Source: CAZMGD01 sp964565705 (GTDB lineage: Bacteria; Actinomycetota; Acidimicrobiia; Acidimicrobiales; Ilumatobacteraceae). From it: 8,284 bases of DNA. Both the position numbers and the translations under genes were made by a program. Within the stretch, counting starts at the first letter, position 1. Each line of letters starts with the position of its first letter. The stretch lies in assembly GCA_964565705.1 (NCBI GenBank), contig CAZMGD010000143.1, forward strand, positions 1 through 8,284. Direction: 5' to 3'. This document shows positions 5,833 through 8,284 of this stretch, piece after piece. The notes under the pieces were generated by a model, which searched no databases, was not told the DNA's origin, and was given only the letters and a program-made list of their open reading frames with translations.

Positions 5833-7851
5833 CGTGCGCGGGATCGCCAGCACCGCCGGGGCAATCGTCTCGAAGATCAGATCGGCGCCGGGTTTGTAGA
5901 CGTGCACGCCGTCCCACCGGTAGCCGAGGTCCTCGGAGATCGCCGGGTCGTTGCACCACTCGGTCGGGCCGGCCACGAACGTCGTGGTGTCCGGGTTCGC
6001 CGCTGCGGCCTGGCGCAGCAACTCGGTGACGTGGGCGACGCGGTCGTCGCGGCCACGCTCGGGGAGTGCGGGCACGGCGGCGCCGTCCACGTCGATGGGA
6101 CGCATGCAGGCGACCTCGAGCAGCGCGACCCGAGCGCCGGTGGCGGCGAGCGTGTCGATGCCCTGCTGCAGGTTGCCCAGGAACCGCTGATCCCAGGCGT
6201 CGGACCCGAACTGGGTGACGCCGGCGGGTTCGGCGATGTCGAACACGTCCCACGCGCCGAGCACGACGAGCGCGATCTGGGCATCGGCCGCCGTTGCCGA
6301 CTTGGCCCACTTCTTCTCCCACCCGACGCAGCCCTCGAACGTCCGCTCCTTCACGTCGGTCCGGGTGGTCAGGAGGCGTCCACTGTCGAGCACCCCGCAC
6401 CCGTCGACCGAGCCGTCGGTGACCGTGAACGTCGAGCCGATGCCCGATGGCCGGTTGGTGACGAGCGCGTGCGCCTGCGAGTCGCCGACGACGACGAGCC
6501 GCACCGGCAGGGCGTCTGCGGCGACCGTGACCGGTGCCGTGGTGCCGACGGCCGCCGGTGGAGGCGTCGTGGAGAGGACGAACTCGGCGTCCTGACCACC
6601 CTCAGCCCGGTCGAACGTGTCCACCTGTGCGTAGAACGCGGTGAGACCGAGCACCAGCACGGCACCGCCGGCGGACAGCACCGTGATCCGCTGCCGCATC
6701 GCCGGCAGGTCGCGGTACCCGTTCGCCCGCCACATCCGCACGTGGGCGCCGATCCACCCGCGGCGCACGGGGGTCTCGACGTAGCGATAGCACGCCTCGC
6801 TGACGGCGACCGACAGCACCATCGCGATCGTGAACCGCCCGACGGAGCCCGATCGGGCGTCGAGGAACACGAGGATCGGCCAGTGCCACAGGTACAGCCC
6901 GTAGCTGCGCGTGCCAACGGCGACGATCGCCGGACGCCCGGCCAAGGCCCGCATCGCCGGGGCACCGGGGTGGACGACCACGCACACCGCGACGCAGGAC
7001 GCGATCGACACGACCGGCAGCACCCACCGGAACGTCGCCACCTCGGCGAGGTGGGCGACGGAGAACGCGATCAGGAGCGCGGCCACCGCCGCGCCGCCCG
7101 CGCCCTCGAGCAACGGCAGCGGGCGGGCCGCCTGCGGCGAGACCTGGCGCCACGGTCGCCACACGAACGCGGCGGCGGCACCGAGCAGCAGGCCACCCGC
7201 GCGCGTGATCGTCGACAGGTAGACGAAGTTGGTGCGATCCACCTGCTGGCCGGCGAACACCACGGCCTCGGCCAGCCCGTCGCGCGTCAGCCACGCCATC
7301 CAGAGCCAGCCGAGCAGGAACAGTCCACCGCACACCTTGGCGGAGGTGGCGGGCTTCCAGCGGGCGGCCGAGATCGCGGCGAACACGATCGGCCAGACGA
7401 TGTACCACTGCTCCTCGACGGCCAGCGACCACAGGTGGCGCAGCAACGGCGGGTCGGCGGGGGAGTAGTACGCCACCGCGCCGAAGATCTGGCCCCAGTT
7501 GCCGACGTAGAGGATCGACCACGGCAGGTCGCGCTTCAACTGGCTCTGCTGCTCGTCCGTGCCGAACAGGGCGGCCCAGAGCGCGACGGCGACGACCATC
7601 GTGAACAACGCCGGGAGCAGGCGCCGTGCGCGCCGTAGCCAGAACCGACCGAGGTCGGTGCGACCGGTCGACGCCCGTTCCTCCAGCAACAGCGAGGTGA
7701 TCAGGAACCCGGACACGACGAAGAACACCTCGACGCCGTAGAAGCCGCCCGACATCCAGGCGAACCCGCCGTGGTAGAGGATGACCGCGATCACCGACAC
7801 GCCGCGCAGACCGTCGAGCGCCGGTTGATGTCCCATGGTCCTGGATGGCAT
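5830..7851 (-). CDS. Membrane O-acyltransferase (acyltransferase 3 family) fused to a C-terminal SGNH domain
   Basis: This 673-residue integral membrane protein probably transfers acyl (usually acetyl) groups to a cell-envelope polysaccharide or glycolipid; the acceptor cannot be told. Residues 10-410 form the acyltransferase-3 domain with about ten hydrophobic segments. It opens with ALDGLRGVSVIAVILYHGG, containing the R-X10-H catalytic motif (R16, H27), followed by GVEVFFVVSGFLIT, the basic FWLRRARRLLP, HLWSLAVEEQWYIVWP at 139-154 and YGLYLWHWPILVFL at 317-330. A last membrane helix near 390-408 leads through a Thr/Pro/Ala-rich linker to an exported SGNH domain at about 450-673. That domain has the nucleophile in VVVGDSQAH (S458) and the dyad in DGVH (D647, H650). 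This is the OafA/OafB-like layout. The start may be ATG 7851 or 7836; both precede the conserved LDGLRG. It is divergent from pafA and unrelated to the proteasome. Confidence 0.9.
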   Translation of the reverse strand: MPSRTMGHQPALDGLRGVSVIAVILYHGGFAWMSGGFYGVEVFFVVSGFLITSLLLEERASTGRTDLGRFWLRRARRLLPALFTMVVAVALWAALFGTDEQQSQLKRDLPWSILYVGNWGQIFGAVAYYSPADPPLLRHLWSLAVEEQWYIVWPIVFAAISAARWKPATSAKVCGGLFLLGWLWMAWLTRDGLAEAVVFAGQQVDRTNFVYLSTITRAGGLLLGAAAAFVWRPWRQVSPQAARPLPLLEGAGGAAVAALLIAFSVAHLAEVATFRWVLPVVSIASCVAVCVVVHPGAPAMRALAGRPAIVAVGTRSYGLYLWHWPILVFLDARSGSVGRFTIAMVLSVAVSEACYRYVETPVRRGWIGAHVRMWRANGYRDLPAMRQRITVLSAGGAVLVLGLTAFYAQVDTFDRAEGGQDAEFVLSTTPPPAAVGTTAPVTVAADALPVRLVVVGDSQAHALVTNRPSGIGSTFTVTDGSVDGCGVLDSGRLLTTRTDVKERTFEGCVGWEKKWAKSATAADAQIALVVLGAWDVFDIAEPAGVTQFGSDAWDQRFLGNLQQGIDTLAATGARVALLEVACMRPIDVDGAAVPALPERGRDDRVAHVTELLRQAAAANPDTTTFVAGPTEWCNDPAISEDLGYRWDGVHVYKPGADLIFETIAPAVLAIPRT

Positions 7852-7872
7852 GCGGGGACGCAGTCTCGCAGC

Positions 7873-7878
7873 TAGGTT
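7873..7878 (+). promoter_or_regulatory. Candidate -10 hexamer of a leaderless pafA promoter
   Basis: TAGGTT is followed by exactly six bases and the pafA ATG (TAGGTT-GCTCAC-ATG). No Shine-Dalgarno sequence is present. The hexamer differs from that of dop at one base and has identical spacing. It lies in the 33-base gap between the divergent acyltransferase and pafA, so pafA must have its own promoter here rather than read-through from prcA. No clear -35 box is seen. Confidence 0.6.
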
Positions 7879-7884
7879 GCTCAC

Positions 7885-8284
7885 ATGGAGCGCCGGATCT
7901 ACGGGCTCGAGAACGAATACGGCGTGACGTGCACGTTGCGCGGGCAGCGGCGGCTGAGCCCTGACGAGGTGGCCCGCTACCTCTTCCGCCGTGTGGTGTC
8001 CTGGGGGCGCAGCTCGAACGTCTTCCTCCAGAACGGCGCCCGGTTGTACCTCGACGTCGGCTCGCACCCCGAGTACGCGACGCCCGAGTGCGACAGCCTC
8101 TACGACCTCGTCGTCCACGACAAGGCCGGTGAGCGGATCCTCGAGGGATTGCTCGACTCGGCCGAGATGCGCCTCCACGAGGAAGGCATCCGAGGCACGA
8201 TCTACCTCTTCAAGAACAACACCGATTCAGCGGGCAACTCCTACGGCTGCCACGAGAACTACCTCACCAGCCGCAGCGACGACC
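7885..8284 (+). CDS. pafA: Pup-protein ligase PafA (N-terminal part, runs off the window)
   Basis: The first 133 codons are present. PafA activates the C-terminal Glu of Pup with ATP as a phosphoryl anhydride and joins it to a substrate lysine. The sequence starts MERRIYGLENEYGVTC, with E9 and E11 in the metal/ATP site. It continues to LYLDVGSHPEYATPECD at 54-70, in which D57 has the same number as the catalytic Asp of mycobacterial PafA. Then come FKNNTDSAGNSYGCHENYL at 109-127. The segment between residues 35 and 55 is short and lacks the extra loop found in Dop, which separates this ligase from its paralogue at 197-1681. The start is fixed by the conserved N-terminus and the leaderless promoter. 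Full-length family members have about 450 residues, so roughly 70 percent lies beyond the window. Confidence 0.96.
   Translation, partial: MERRIYGLENEYGVTCTLRGQRRLSPDEVARYLFRRVVSWGRSSNVFLQNGARLYLDVGSHPEYATPECDSLYDLVVHDKAGERILEGLLDSAEMRLHEEGIRGTIYLFKNNTDSAGNSYGCHENYLTSRSDD

Noticed and set aside
5761..7638. A 625-codon open frame on the + strand opposite the acyltransferase
   Set aside because: The opposite strand encodes a clear acyltransferase-3/SGNH protein. The + strand translation is Arg/His/Gly/Asp-rich with no motif.
7852..8178. N-terminal extension of the acyltransferase up to 8178
   Set aside because: The added 109 residues are antisense to the conserved start of pafA, and the family begins a few residues before LDGLRG.

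Overview
The window is a Pup-proteasome (bacterial prokaryotic ubiquitin-like protein) locus of a high-GC Actinomycetota, interrupted by a 5-oxoprolinase operon and a cell-envelope acyltransferase. Every complete proteasome protein reads as a clear relative of the mycobacterial system. The GC-rich codons, the GTG starts and the probable leaderless promoters all fit an actinobacterium. The style of the proteins suggests a lineage outside Mycobacteriales, possibly Acidimicrobiia, but nothing here proves that (low confidence).

Layout, left to right. Bases 3-155 are the last 50 codons of the proteasomal AAA+ ATPase Mpa/ARC, ending in the proteasome-docking tail GQYL. Then come dop (197-1681), pup (1709-1906), prcB (1907-2704) and prcA (2707-3390), all on the + strand with almost no spacing. 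A three-gene 5-oxoprolinase operon follows: pxpA (3408-4166), pxpB (4163-4777) and pxpC (4774-5634), whose genes overlap by GTGA junctions. On the - strand lie a 61-codon ORF (5635-5820) that looks like an internally deleted YbaK-type aminoacyl-tRNA deacylase remnant, and a 673-residue membrane O-acyltransferase with a C-terminal SGNH domain (5830-7851). The Pup ligase gene pafA starts at 7885 on the + strand and runs off the end of the window.

How the genes work together. Pup here ends in Gln, so Dop must deamidate it to Glu before PafA can ligate it to substrate lysines. Mpa recognises and unfolds pupylated proteins and feeds them to the PrcA/PrcB 20S core, and Dop also removes Pup. PxpABC opens 5-oxoproline (pyroglutamate) to glutamate using ATP. 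That compound forms spontaneously from N-terminal Gln/Glu and free Gln, so a link to recycling of degradation products is attractive but is only inferred from position.

Regulation. dop and pafA each have a TAGG(G/T)T hexamer exactly six bases before the ATG and no Shine-Dalgarno sequence, the arrangement expected of leaderless actinobacterial mRNAs. Similar hexamers precede the 61-codon ORF (same spacing) and pxpA (looser). I see no RNA genes, CRISPR arrays, insertion sequences or convincing terminators. No gene-free stretch exceeds 45 bases.
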